Below, one piece after another: positions 28,087 to 35,782 of a stretch of 64,000 nt of DNA. Made by a program: the position numbers and the translations under genes. Within the stretch, counting starts at the first letter, position 1, and each line of letters starts with the position of its first letter. The notes beneath the pieces were generated by a model. That model was not told the DNA's origin and made no database searches. It saw only the letters and a list, made by a program, of their open reading frames with translations. Source of the stretch: an uncultured Flavobacteriaceae bacterium (lineage in GTDB: Bacteria; Bacteroidota; Bacteroidia; Flavobacteriales; Flavobacteriaceae); the NCBI GenBank assembly GCA_947494565.1, contig CANLVG010000005.1:186001-250000 (forward strand), read 5' to 3'.

Positions 28087-30408
28087 TCAGGCTACTTTAG
28101 AGATTATACCGGAGTTGTCGAAGCGCTGGAACGGATTGACCGCCGGTTTTGATTTGGTCTGTTTTTTTACGTGTTTTTGGTTTCCTACCAAGGATAGTGA
28201 GAAGCCGATATAGGCATCGTATTTTGTCCTTTTTTCGGTATCGACGTCCTTTAATTGTAATAACGTGCGAGTAAAGGGCATGTCGCCCATTTGGCCCAAT
28301 TGTCTGTTGTTATTGTCCCTGGCGACCCCGACATAGTCCTGTACATAGGCTTCGGTTGCATAGAACTGGCCCTCACCGATTTTACTGTCCTGTTGCGGGG
28401 CCCCGCCGAATTCGATTTCCGTAGGGCTCAATTGGTTGAATTTTTTGAAGGGATTGTTCATGCTGAAATGCCGGTAACCCCTATCCTTGACATACGCCAG
28501 GAATCTTTCGTTGGAAAGTTCCGCTAAAAAGGGTATAGAAAAGTAGACCGATATCATGATGACCTCTTCAAAGAATATCTCGACCTTTTTTGGTCTATCG
28601 ATATACTCAACTATCATCGTCTTGTTCGGAAGTTCATCGCAGGTATGTGTTTTAGTGGTCAAGATTATGGCACCTTTCGAACCACGTCCGTCCGCATTTT
28701 TGCTACGGTTATAGGGGTCGACCCCAAAGGTGCCTATGTGACCGGCAATGGGTGCTTTTGCCAATATGCCGTTGCGGCTTACAAGTTCGTTCTGGTTGCG
28801 GAACTGCTCTGGGGGATGACAGCCTTTTTTGATGAAGAACCTGCCTTTCGGATCCGGGGTCCAAAGCACTATGGTATCCTTGATGCCGTCCTTCCACCTG
28901 ACATTACCTCGCTCAAGGTCTTCGTTTCCGTTGAAATCGTTTTCGTTCTTGAAGTCATCCTCCAGTTCATAGGTGTTATGTTCGATTTGCTCCTGAATAT
29001 GGATTAGATTGAATTCACACTCATCGCTTTCATCGCGAAACGCATCCTTAATGGTCTCGGGGTTTTGACGCATGAACTCATTTAGACCTTCGGGGTCGTT
29101 CTGCAGCGCATCGATGGAATTTTTAAGGAAGGATAACGTTCCATAATCGACCATTTCGCCTTGATCGGTCATAATGGGCTTTTCAGGGTCTTCCACTATG
29201 GAAAAGCCATACTGGTCGAACATACCTTCCAAACAGTATTTTGTAGGTATGAACAACCTATAAAGGCCCGATTTGGTGCGACCGTTCAAATCTCGGTCGG
29301 TACAGTCACTTTGGTCCCAGACCTTTTTATATTCCGCGCCTCCTTTTTTAAGCGCGTTAACGGTGGAAACGACCATGGCCTTTCCTTTAATCATAATACC
29401 TTTTCTATGCGACGTCTTGACCACTTCCCAGTATTTGGAGAAGGGAACATCCTTTGGCCATTTACCGGCTTCATCGATCAGCGAACGAAAGATTGCATCA
29501 CCGTCCATCGCGTTACCTTCGGTATTGTGCCATTCGACCATGGTTCCAAGACCATTTCCCATGGCCACGGAGTCACCGACGGATTTTCTTTTGGTGGCCT
29601 CTTCAAGGTTTAGTTTTTTCTTGGGATTGTTGGTGCCGTCCCAAACGGGTCTGAAGAAAGAAGGTAATCTCTTGAACCCCTTAACGAAACGGCCGAATAT
29701 CTTGCCGGCATCATCACCTTTTTTGGAAATCAATCCAAGTAGTTTATCCTCATGATTGGTGGCCGAATTGCTGATTTCGAATAGCGCCATTAAGGAGGCT
29801 CCCATACGACGGTTCTTGACGTATTGCATTCCAAAACATCTGGGGTCTGCTTTACAGGCTTCCCAAAAAATCATGAGTTCGTTCTGTATGACCCTGAAAT
29901 CCGGATAATCCTCGATTTCCCTGAACCATTTGATGCCGAACCAATACGTGCCCGTAAGGTACATGGGTACGCCCTTGATGAATATCCAAATTCCTTTTTC
30001 CCTTTTCTCGTACTGCCTATCGATATAGGTCTTATGCTTTTGGAACAGGGTCTTCATATAGGAATCTATCTGCTCCTGTTTTTGTTGCCGGGTGCCTGTG
30101 TACTTTGAAGTGACCAGGTCTATGGATTCATAGGTAAGTTCATTGGGCATTTCATCATCCGTTCTATCCCATTTTTGTTGTAATGGATGGATGTCGTAAT
30201 TGATGATATCCCGGTCCTTTGGTTTTTCGGGCAAACCGATGTTCAGCCCCATTATATTGTATACCTCACCGAGTGTACCGTCCTTGGAGATTACTACGGT
30301 ATCTATATCGGGGTGATAGCCATAGGTCCAGTTTCCCAGCTTGCTTTTTTGTTTTTTCTTGGTAGCTGAGATAGGTATATCGACTAATTTACCTAAGTAC
30401 TGGATCAT
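28087..30408 (-). CDS. terL: Terminase large subunit, 773 aa
   Basis: DNA-packaging motor. Near residue 205, VKNRRMGASLMALFE is a variant Walker A; near 312, FRSLIDEAGKW is the Walker B with catalytic Glu; MVVSTVNA near 350 fits the coupling motif. The C-terminal RNase H-like nuclease begins near 560 with GTFGVDPYNRSK, with GAIILTTKT and further acidic residues later. Size and motif spelling match TerL of crAss-like phages. It overlaps the preceding small gene by 1 base. No small terminase is recognised; the 115-aa upstream protein is a positional candidate. Confidence 0.85.
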   Translation of the reverse strand: MIQYLGKLVDIPISATKKKQKSKLGNWTYGYHPDIDTVVISKDGTLGEVYNIMGLNIGLPEKPKDRDIINYDIHPLQQKWDRTDDEMPNELTYESIDLVTSKYTGTRQQKQEQIDSYMKTLFQKHKTYIDRQYEKREKGIWIFIKGVPMYLTGTYWFGIKWFREIEDYPDFRVIQNELMIFWEACKADPRCFGMQYVKNRRMGASLMALFEISNSATNHEDKLLGLISKKGDDAGKIFGRFVKGFKRLPSFFRPVWDGTNNPKKKLNLEEATKRKSVGDSVAMGNGLGTMVEWHNTEGNAMDGDAIFRSLIDEAGKWPKDVPFSKYWEVVKTSHRKGIMIKGKAMVVSTVNALKKGGAEYKKVWDQSDCTDRDLNGRTKSGLYRLFIPTKYCLEGMFDQYGFSIVEDPEKPIMTDQGEMVDYGTLSFLKNSIDALQNDPEGLNEFMRQNPETIKDAFRDESDECEFNLIHIQEQIEHNTYELEDDFKNENDFNGNEDLERGNVRWKDGIKDTIVLWTPDPKGRFFIKKGCHPPEQFRNQNELVSRNGILAKAPIAGHIGTFGVDPYNRSKNADGRGSKGAIILTTKTHTCDELPNKTMIVEYIDRPKKVEIFFEEVIMISVYFSIPFLAELSNERFLAYVKDRGYRHFSMNNPFKKFNQLSPTEIEFGGAPQQDSKIGEGQFYATEAYVQDYVGVARDNNNRQLGQMGDMPFTRTLLQLKDVDTEKRTKYDAYIGFSLSLVGNQKHVKKQTKSKPAVNPFQRFDNSGIISKVA

Positions 30409-30755
30409 TATGTTTTAGCTCTTGCTTTTGTTGGATGGGTGTATCCTTCCATTTTTTTTACTGTTGTCAATGGCTGATTTTGACCAGGTTCTTTATTTTC
30501 GGCAAAGTGGTGTTCCAGACTTGCTATTTTATCAAGGAAAACATCTACTTGCTCAAGAGCGGCGCTGCGCTTTTTTATTTTATCCAATTTCTTTTGCTCC
30601 ATACTGACCTTATCGTCCTTTTCGTCATCAACTTCGATTTCTTTGTTGTCATCGAAAATTTGGAACACATTATCAATAAGCCCCATGTATTTGTCGATCA
30701 GCTCGAGTGTCTTTTTTTTACGGTATTCCTTTATGTCAAGCTCGTTTTCCATCAT
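30408..30755 (-). CDS. Small helical protein upstream of terminase, 115 aa
   Basis: Acidic helical protein with a coiled-coil-like centre and a basic C-terminal tail (GYTHPTKARAKT). The start at 30755 is chosen because its ATG overlaps the upstream TGA (30754-30752), the coupling used throughout this operon; an earlier ATG at 30803 would overlap by 52 bases. Its position makes it a small-terminase candidate, but no DNA-binding motif is visible. Confidence 0.5.
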   Translation of the reverse strand: MMENELDIKEYRKKKTLELIDKYMGLIDNVFQIFDDNKEIEVDDEKDDKVSMEQKKLDKIKKRSAALEQVDVFLDKIASLEHHFAENKEPGQNQPLTTVKKMEGYTHPTKARAKT

Positions 30756-31357
30756 CCCGTAGTTTTCAGTTCCATGGCCATGAGATATTTGTTCTTGGTC
30801 CATAGGTATTTTGTGTTTTCGAACCAGATATCGACGAACATTGTGCCTTTAGTGAATACGACAGTGTTTTTATCCACGCCTTGGGAAATCAGATCCGGAT
30901 TACTGAATGCGATTTTGCCCTTATTGTCTACCGTCTTTTTTTGTGCGGATTCAGGAATGATCAATTGACCTGATTTTAGCTTAGCGGCCAGTACGGGCTC
31001 GAGCAATAGATTTTCACCATGACCGATCCAATTCCCGTTTAATGGACGATGCATGATTATCATATTCGGATGAACTTTATAGAGTCCTTTTTCCCTATCG
31101 ATCAAATTCCGGTTTTCCTGCTCACCTCCTTTTACATAGGATTGCCACAAGAGGACGGTCGGATCTACAAAAAGTTTATCACCGATGTTTATCGGGCCAT
31201 TATACTTAAGTGGTAGCTCCAGAACATCGACGACATTGTTCATCACCACTTTGGCGCTGAACCTTCTGTCCGCATGCAGCACGACACCCGATTCCGTCTT
31301 AAAGGTTTGACTGAATTTCTCAGGTATTCGTACTATAAAGTGCTTTAATCCTTTCAT
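30752..31357 (-). CDS. Hypothetical phage protein, 201 aa
   Basis: Start at 31357 overlaps the upstream TGA (ATGA). Beta-rich protein opening MKGLKHFIVRIPEKFSQTF, with LEPVLAAKLKSGQLIIPES near residue 120 and an MFVDIWFENTKYLWT end. It has the look of a small virion or head-assembly protein in the crAss-like packaging module, but I cannot name it. Confidence 0.55.
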   Translation of the reverse strand: MKGLKHFIVRIPEKFSQTFKTESGVVLHADRRFSAKVVMNNVVDVLELPLKYNGPINIGDKLFVDPTVLLWQSYVKGGEQENRNLIDREKGLYKVHPNMIIMHRPLNGNWIGHGENLLLEPVLAAKLKSGQLIIPESAQKKTVDNKGKIAFSNPDLISQGVDKNTVVFTKGTMFVDIWFENTKYLWTKNKYLMAMELKTTG

Positions 31358-31755
31358 TGTGTTATTAGTATTCCGGTCGCTATTAACCCCCCGATTATTA
31401 TGCCTTTCATATATGCCCATACCTTAGTAAAAAAAGGCAGGTCCCTGAATTCGGGTTTTTTGTTCAATTCATATTCTAGGGCCTTTAGCAACTCCAATCT
31501 GCTTTTTTCCATCCACTCCGATTCGAATGTCTTCGACTCAAATATCCCTTGGTACTGCTTAATCTCTACTTTGGCGTTACGGAGCTGCCTATCACTTATG
31601 TCGAGCAGGTCCAAAGCTTGAGAGCCATATGAAATGGCCCTTTTAATCGAATCTTTTTTCGCCTCTGGGAATGACTGTCCTGAGCAAGCTATCAAGCTCA
31701 GCATCATCAATACCGTCGGCGCGTATTTTTTTATGTCTATCATTGACTTGGTCAT
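31354..31755 (-). CDS. Unimolecular-spanin-like lipoprotein, 133 aa
   Basis: Two features stand out: an N-terminal signal with lipobox LSLIAC (Cys at residue 24 from the first ATG, residue 20 from the ATG at 31743) and a C-terminal transmembrane helix (KGIIIGGLIATGILITQ, last ~18 residues). Between them lie ~85 helical, charged residues. A lipid anchor in the outer membrane joined to an inner-membrane helix is the architecture of unimolecular spanins such as T1 gp11, also ~130 aa, which fuse the membranes at the end of lysis. It lies directly after endolysin and a membrane protein. Function is inferred from architecture and place. Confidence 0.6.
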   Translation of the reverse strand: MTKSMIDIKKYAPTVLMMLSLIACSGQSFPEAKKDSIKRAISYGSQALDLLDISDRQLRNAKVEIKQYQGIFESKTFESEWMEKSRLELLKALEYELNKKPEFRDLPFFTKVWAYMKGIIIGGLIATGILITQ

Positions 31756-31975
31756 ACCTGGATTCCAAAATGGAATCTTCTTTTTTTATTGAGGAAATAG
31801 TATCAAGTCGTTGATTGACGACATTCAAAATACTATCCTTGATCCCCTGCTCTTTTTCAAGGTCCAATTTGACCGGCACAGTTTTTTTGTGCCAAATCAA
31901 ATAACCTATGGCTATACCGATGCTAACACCTAATATCAAGGCCGAGATATATGCTATTATCTGCCTGTTGATCAT
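31643..31975 (-). CDS. Membrane-anchored periplasmic protein, possible i-spanin, 110 aa
   Basis: N-terminal helix (IIAYISALILGVSIGIAIGYLIW) followed by a charged helical domain, the plan of Rz-like inner-membrane spanins. It overlaps the next gene (lipoprotein) by 113 bases in another frame, as Rz and Rz1 genes do. The downstream partner also has its own inner-membrane helix, so two-component and one-component spanin models both remain possible. Start overlaps the endolysin stop by 4 bases. Confidence 0.55.
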   Translation of the reverse strand: MINRQIIAYISALILGVSIGIAIGYLIWHKKTVPVKLDLEKEQGIKDSILNVVNQRLDTISSIKKEDSILESRYDQVNDRHKKIRADGIDDAELDSLLRTVIPRGEKRFD

Positions 31976-32448
31976 CTTCTTTCTATTTGGTAATCACGGT
32001 ACCATGTACCTCCGACTACTTTATAGACATATGCGTCATTGCATTCGTTTTGATAATCCCCATGAATGAAACCGCCTTGGTGTTCCTTGCCGTTTTTGTC
32101 CACCCATTTGGTGTGGTAGACCGCAAGTCTGGTGTAGTCGGTATGTTTTATCAAATATTCAAGAAGGATTTCCCAGTTCTCAGGATAATCGTCACAAGTA
32201 ATGTCGGTGGCCCCTAAGTATCCATATGTATGGGGGCTGTAACCAGAACGCTTCTTTAATTTTTCCCACCATTTCGGTCGCCAAGAGCTCTTAAGACTAA
32301 CGTATACATGGAAATCGAATTTCTTGTATATGAGCCTGTCGATATAGATTAGATAGTTCATGTGGCAAACACGAACTATCTGCTCGATTTTTTTATCGAA
32401 ACCTTTACCGGTAATATCATAGGACGCTATGTCGTGAACGCTGTGCAC
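31972..32448 (-). CDS. Endolysin, M15-type zinc peptidase, 158 aa
   Basis: Probable peptidoglycan endopeptidase. The zinc site of the M15 (D-Ala-D-Ala peptidase/VanY-like) fold is visible: SPHTYGYLGATDIT supplies His and Asp, and GGFIHGDYQ supplies the last His near the C-terminus; EHQGG precedes it. No signal peptide, so export needs a holin. The GTG start at 32448 overlaps the previous TAG. It is surrounded by small membrane proteins and spanin-like genes, forming a lysis cassette. Confidence 0.75.
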   Translation of the reverse strand: MHSVHDIASYDITGKGFDKKIEQIVRVCHMNYLIYIDRLIYKKFDFHVYVSLKSSWRPKWWEKLKKRSGYSPHTYGYLGATDITCDDYPENWEILLEYLIKHTDYTRLAVYHTKWVDKNGKEHQGGFIHGDYQNECNDAYVYKVVGGTWYRDYQIERR

Positions 32449-32723
32449 TATTTGCTTTTTAATCCTACCAACTTTCTCTTAATATCATCTAATTCCTCTT
32501 TTAGAAATTCCTTGACGTCTTCGAATTTTTCCTCGACCTTTTCGTCCAGGGTGCTCAAATCCTTGAGTGCTTGCCAATTCAACGCGACAAAAGCGGACAA
32601 AAGGTAACCTCCAATCGTGATAAACATGTTCCACCCTAGGAAGAACCATATTGCCAATGCGGCTACAACTAGTCCAAAGTTTTCGATTCCGGTTTTTTCC
32701 AACCAAGCTTTTAATTTTTTCAT
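32448..32723 (-). CDS. Holin candidate with hydrophobic hairpin, 91 aa
   Basis: Residues ~15-52 form one or two adjacent hydrophobic segments (FGLVVAALAIWFFLGW and FITIGGYLLSAFVAL) followed by a highly charged coiled-coil tail. Small size, two helices and a charged C-terminus next to the endolysin suggest a holin. The protein at 33712-34056 is a competing candidate. Confidence 0.5.
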   Translation of the reverse strand: MKKLKAWLEKTGIENFGLVVAALAIWFFLGWNMFITIGGYLLSAFVALNWQALKDLSTLDEKVEEKFEDVKEFLKEELDDIKRKLVGLKSK

Positions 32724-32734
32724 GATGTTGTGAT

Positions 32735-32995
32735 TTATTTATGTTCGATTAATACATGATTTTTAACCTTTCTATCAATGCGATAATTGAGGGCCTCGAT
32801 TTTTTTCTCGACCTCGATATTGTTCCTTTCCCAATCGGCCCTTAGACCTCCTACTTCATCAATAATTTTTTGATCCAGGCCCATTAATGTGAAAAAGGTT
32901 CCGCCTAACGAAAAGCATATTACACCGACCCAGACTACGAATCCGATACTAATGGGATGCTTCTGTTTAAATTCATCAGGTGTCATTCTCTTCAT
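32735..32995 (-). CDS. Single-pass membrane protein of the lysis region, 86 aa
   Basis: A short cytoplasmic start (DEFKQKHPI), one transmembrane helix (GFVVWVGVICFSLGGTFF), then a charged helical tail of ~45 residues. It may be a holin, antiholin or i-spanin; the sequence does not decide. The first ~20 bases overlap the cupin gene's end; a second ATG at 32986 is possible. Confidence 0.5.
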   Translation of the reverse strand: MKRMTPDEFKQKHPISIGFVVWVGVICFSLGGTFFTLMGLDQKIIDEVGGLRADWERNNIEVEKKIEALNYRIDRKVKNHVLIEHK

Positions 32996-33419
32996 TTATA
33001 AATTTTCCTTCCCATCCATTCTCGAAATGCGGGTGCCAGTGGATAAATGCCATTGTGTCTTCTTCAAATACAACAGCATGTACTTCGCCGTAAGGGAATA
33101 CATATGTCTGTCCGTACTCGATATATGCAATCTCTTTTTCGGTGATAATCTTTATTTTTCCCTTCTTGTTCAGTACAGTGATCATTTCATCACTGTATTT
33201 ATGGATATGTGGAGGAAAAACCGAACCTTTTTTTCCTTCGTAAAGGGCATTGGAACTGTTCATGTCAATAGGGAAGACTACTTCTACCCATCTATCTTTG
33301 GTTCCAAGGAAAAAGTCCCAATCCTTCGGTATTTCAGGTATGTTAACCACCTCCGCCTTCTGGCCCTTTCCTAATAAGGTCAAAGTTGTAATCGCCCTTG
33401 CTTTTTTTAGAAAACTCAT
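32976..33419 (-). CDS. Cupin-like protein, 147 aa
   Basis: The pattern FPPHIHKYSDEMITVLNKKG, then EYGQTYVFPYGEVHAV and FIHWHP, fits a cupin beta-barrel with metal-binding His/Glu residues (PHIH...E and a later His). Cupins bind small molecules or modify sugars; the substrate here is unknown. Its place among lysis genes is unusual. Soluble, no signal peptide. Confidence 0.6.
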   Translation of the reverse strand: MSFLKKARAITTLTLLGKGQKAEVVNIPEIPKDWDFFLGTKDRWVEVVFPIDMNSSNALYEGKKGSVFPPHIHKYSDEMITVLNKKGKIKIITEKEIAYIEYGQTYVFPYGEVHAVVFEEDTMAFIHWHPHFENGWEGKFINEENDT

Positions 33420-33712
33420 TTCGACAATCTTGTTTGTATGATATCCAATATCAACTGTACCTTCGGATTTGTGTCACTGGTTTTGCTTTTAATCTCACCT
33501 ACGTCGGAACCTAGTAATTCCGCATTTTTAGAAAGGGTAGACAGCATTTCCAAATTTGCTTTGTCCTGCTCACGTATGTATTCAGAATCCTTTATGGATT
33601 TTTTCCATTGTATTACATTAGCCGCTATCAATATGAAACAGAAGCACAATAAAAGACCGATAGCCGTTGCGTCACTTGTGTTCAATAGTTCCTTTGCTGT
33701 ATCTATTTGCAT
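33416..33712 (-). CDS. Single-pass membrane protein, 98 aa
   Basis: A short N-terminus, a helix with small and bulky residues (AIGLLLCFCFILIAANVI), then a charged helical domain of ~55 residues. Such anchors followed by coiled coil occur in spanins and holin partners. It overlaps the neighbours by 1 and 4 bases. Confidence 0.5.
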   Translation of the reverse strand: MQIDTAKELLNTSDATAIGLLLCFCFILIAANVIQWKKSIKDSEYIREQDKANLEMLSTLSKNAELLGSDVGEIKSKTSDTNPKVQLILDIIQTRLSK

Positions 33713-34056
33713 TAATTCGGGGGTTTTTTAAGGGTTTTATTTCCGGTAATTTTAGTTTTGTCCGAGCCAGTGGCCAATGCGATACCTAAAAGAACATACC
33801 CGCCTTTGTTGGTGGCCTCGACAGCAAATCCCAAAGTGTGCAGTACTTCGGTAAATTCCGGAACAACCATTATGACTATTGCGAAAACTAGGTTCAGGGC
33901 AAGGCAAACTAACCAAAAGTACTTGTTGTCATTAAAGAATTTTTTTCCACTAAAACCTTCGTTTTGAACTATTTTCCAAACGCTCACAAGAGCATATAAT
34001 AGCGCACCTAGAGCGCCAAGTCCGAATACTAAGAGGATGTTTATAAATGTTTCCAT
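33712..34056 (-). CDS. Holin candidate with three membrane segments, 114 aa
   Basis: Hydrophobic segments at ~5-28 (INILLVFGLGALGALLYALV), ~47-68 (YFWLVCLALNLVFAIVIMVV) and ~85-98 (GGYVLLGIALATG), then a basic tail (ITGNKTLKKPPN). Size, three segments and a charged tail fit class I holins. It sits first in the lysis cluster, directly after the fibre genes. Confidence 0.55.
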   Translation of the reverse strand: METFINILLVFGLGALGALLYALVSVWKIVQNEGFSGKKFFNDNKYFWLVCLALNLVFAIVIMVVPEFTEVLHTLGFAVEATNKGGYVLLGIALATGSDKTKITGNKTLKKPPN

Positions 34057-34057
34057 A

Positions 34058-35782
34058 TCAATCTATACCTATTAAAAAATCGTTTATTGGTGTGCTTTCT
34101 GTGTGAACGACTCCAAATAGAATCTCGTCGCCATGTAATAGATCCCGGTACGTGAAATATGTATTAAGGTTCGAATACCCATTTACATTTACGTTACTGT
34201 ACCCGTAATCTACCTTCGAGAAACCTAGGAGCGCCCCCGACCTAGAAGGGTTAGGGTAACTGTCCGAACCACCATCGTTACCCCCTGTCCCATAAAATGC
34301 ATGTGAATACGAATACTCTCGGATTAATTGATTATCGATGGTTATCGTGTTCGACTGATTACCGTTCATGTCGTGCATCTTGGTTTCGTCCAAGTAGATA
34401 GCGTAGTTCTTATGATAGGAGTCCCGACCAAGATTGCCGCCTGAATTCGACCTATCACCTGGCATTGCCCTACCGTCGAAATTCGAGACAAATGCCCAGC
34501 CTCCCGAATAGATAGCACTACCCGATATGTAGCTTACATGGACGAAATCACCTGTCGAGGAACTTGAACCGCCCTGTATCATGAAAAGTTTACCGTCGAA
34601 AAACCTTAGCCCGTATAGGTTGAACCCTCCATCAGTGAAAAGGTAGAATTCATTGTTCTGTGCGCTCAATCCGTAGGCGTGATGCCCTGCATCCAAAGTG
34701 ATCGAGTAGGCAAAGGTTATAGTGTCACCGACTATCGTATAAACATCGTTCTGACTTGCTGCACTGGGAGCGGAAGCGTTGATAAAAAGGTAGTTTCCTA
34801 GAGGCGATATAGAATAGCCTCCCCCTTGCGGATCAAGTGTGACAAAATCGGCTATTATCGTATCCGTAGAAACACGATACACAACACAACGGAAAGTACC
34901 TCCGTCCACCGCTTGCAATGGCACCAAGTCCATATCCCAAGAAAATTGGGAATCCGCTACCCCGCCTATAAAGGAATAACCGAGACTTGAAAAATCCCGT
35001 ATCAAGGTTTGTGTAGTTCCACCGCTTCCGTTCGCTACCCTTTTGTATAGGATACCCGGATTATTAGTGAAACTGTATGATGTATCATCTTGCTTATGGT
35101 CGATGTAGTTACCAAATGAGCCTCCATAGGTGACATCTTGAAATGATGTCGTATTAATGAATTTTGGAGAGGTGGTACGGGTGACAAAAAGGTTTTCACT
35201 TGCTGTGAAACCATGTAAGCTAGGATATTTCGGTTGATCATTGTTCTCGTCTGCGCCAAAAGTTGCCCGAAGCTCCTTGAGTCCAAAGGAATTAGCGTAT
35301 GCCGTGTTGTTGGTAGGTTCTACAAAATCGTTGATATTAGGGTCTAAACTTGTACGATTAGGATAATCTGTAAGATTGACCAAAGGCGCCATTCCAACAC
35401 GCTCCAATGGGAACAGATCGGTGTACGCCAATCTTGGGGTACTGTATGAGTTGTAATTCGTGTCCGTTGCATTGAAAGCCCTGATACGGAAATAGTTCAC
35501 CCGATAGCGTTCCAAATTATAAACCGTTGCCGAATTACCATTAAAGGTCACCGCTGGCGTTCCGCTAACGCTCAAGGTCTGCCATCCGGTCACATCGTTA
35601 GGGTCAAGGGGTGCCGTTGCGTTGGTATGGGAAACATACTGTATCTCGAAAGATGTAGCGCCGGGCACCGCATCCCAGACCAAACCAATGTTATTGATTC
35701 GCTGATAATCGGATGTAAAGGATTCCCACTGCGAATTAGCAACGACTCCAATTAAAAACAGTATATAAAATATTTTTTTCAT
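34058..35782 (-). CDS. Exported fibre-like protein with FnIII-like N-terminus, 574 aa
   Basis: The first ~18 residues (MKKIFYILFLIGVVANS) form a Sec signal peptide with likely cleavage before Gln-Trp. Residues ~30-120 look like a fibronectin-III domain (GLVWDAVPGATSFEIQYV, then YRVNYFRIRAFNATDTN). The rest is a long beta-rich, Gly/Ser/Tyr/Asn-rich region reminiscent of a beta-propeller or fibre shaft. It overlaps the larger fibre gene by 1 base. A signal peptide on a late virion-region protein is odd; it may be a surface-exposed host-interaction protein instead of a virion part. Confidence 0.6.
   Translation of the reverse strand: MKKIFYILFLIGVVANSQWESFTSDYQRINNIGLVWDAVPGATSFEIQYVSHTNATAPLDPNDVTGWQTLSVSGTPAVTFNGNSATVYNLERYRVNYFRIRAFNATDTNYNSYSTPRLAYTDLFPLERVGMAPLVNLTDYPNRTSLDPNINDFVEPTNNTAYANSFGLKELRATFGADENNDQPKYPSLHGFTASENLFVTRTTSPKFINTTSFQDVTYGGSFGNYIDHKQDDTSYSFTNNPGILYKRVANGSGGTTQTLIRDFSSLGYSFIGGVADSQFSWDMDLVPLQAVDGGTFRCVVYRVSTDTIIADFVTLDPQGGGYSISPLGNYLFINASAPSAASQNDVYTIVGDTITFAYSITLDAGHHAYGLSAQNNEFYLFTDGGFNLYGLRFFDGKLFMIQGGSSSSTGDFVHVSYISGSAIYSGGWAFVSNFDGRAMPGDRSNSGGNLGRDSYHKNYAIYLDETKMHDMNGNQSNTITIDNQLIREYSYSHAFYGTGGNDGGSDSYPNPSRSGALLGFSKVDYGYSNVNVNGYSNLNTYFTYRDLLHGDEILFGVVHTESTPINDFLIGID

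Noticed and set aside
31643-31755. Classical embedded Rz/Rz1 pair as the only explanation
   Set aside because: The overlap fits, but the lipoprotein has its own C-terminal membrane helix, so a one-protein spanin is at least as likely.
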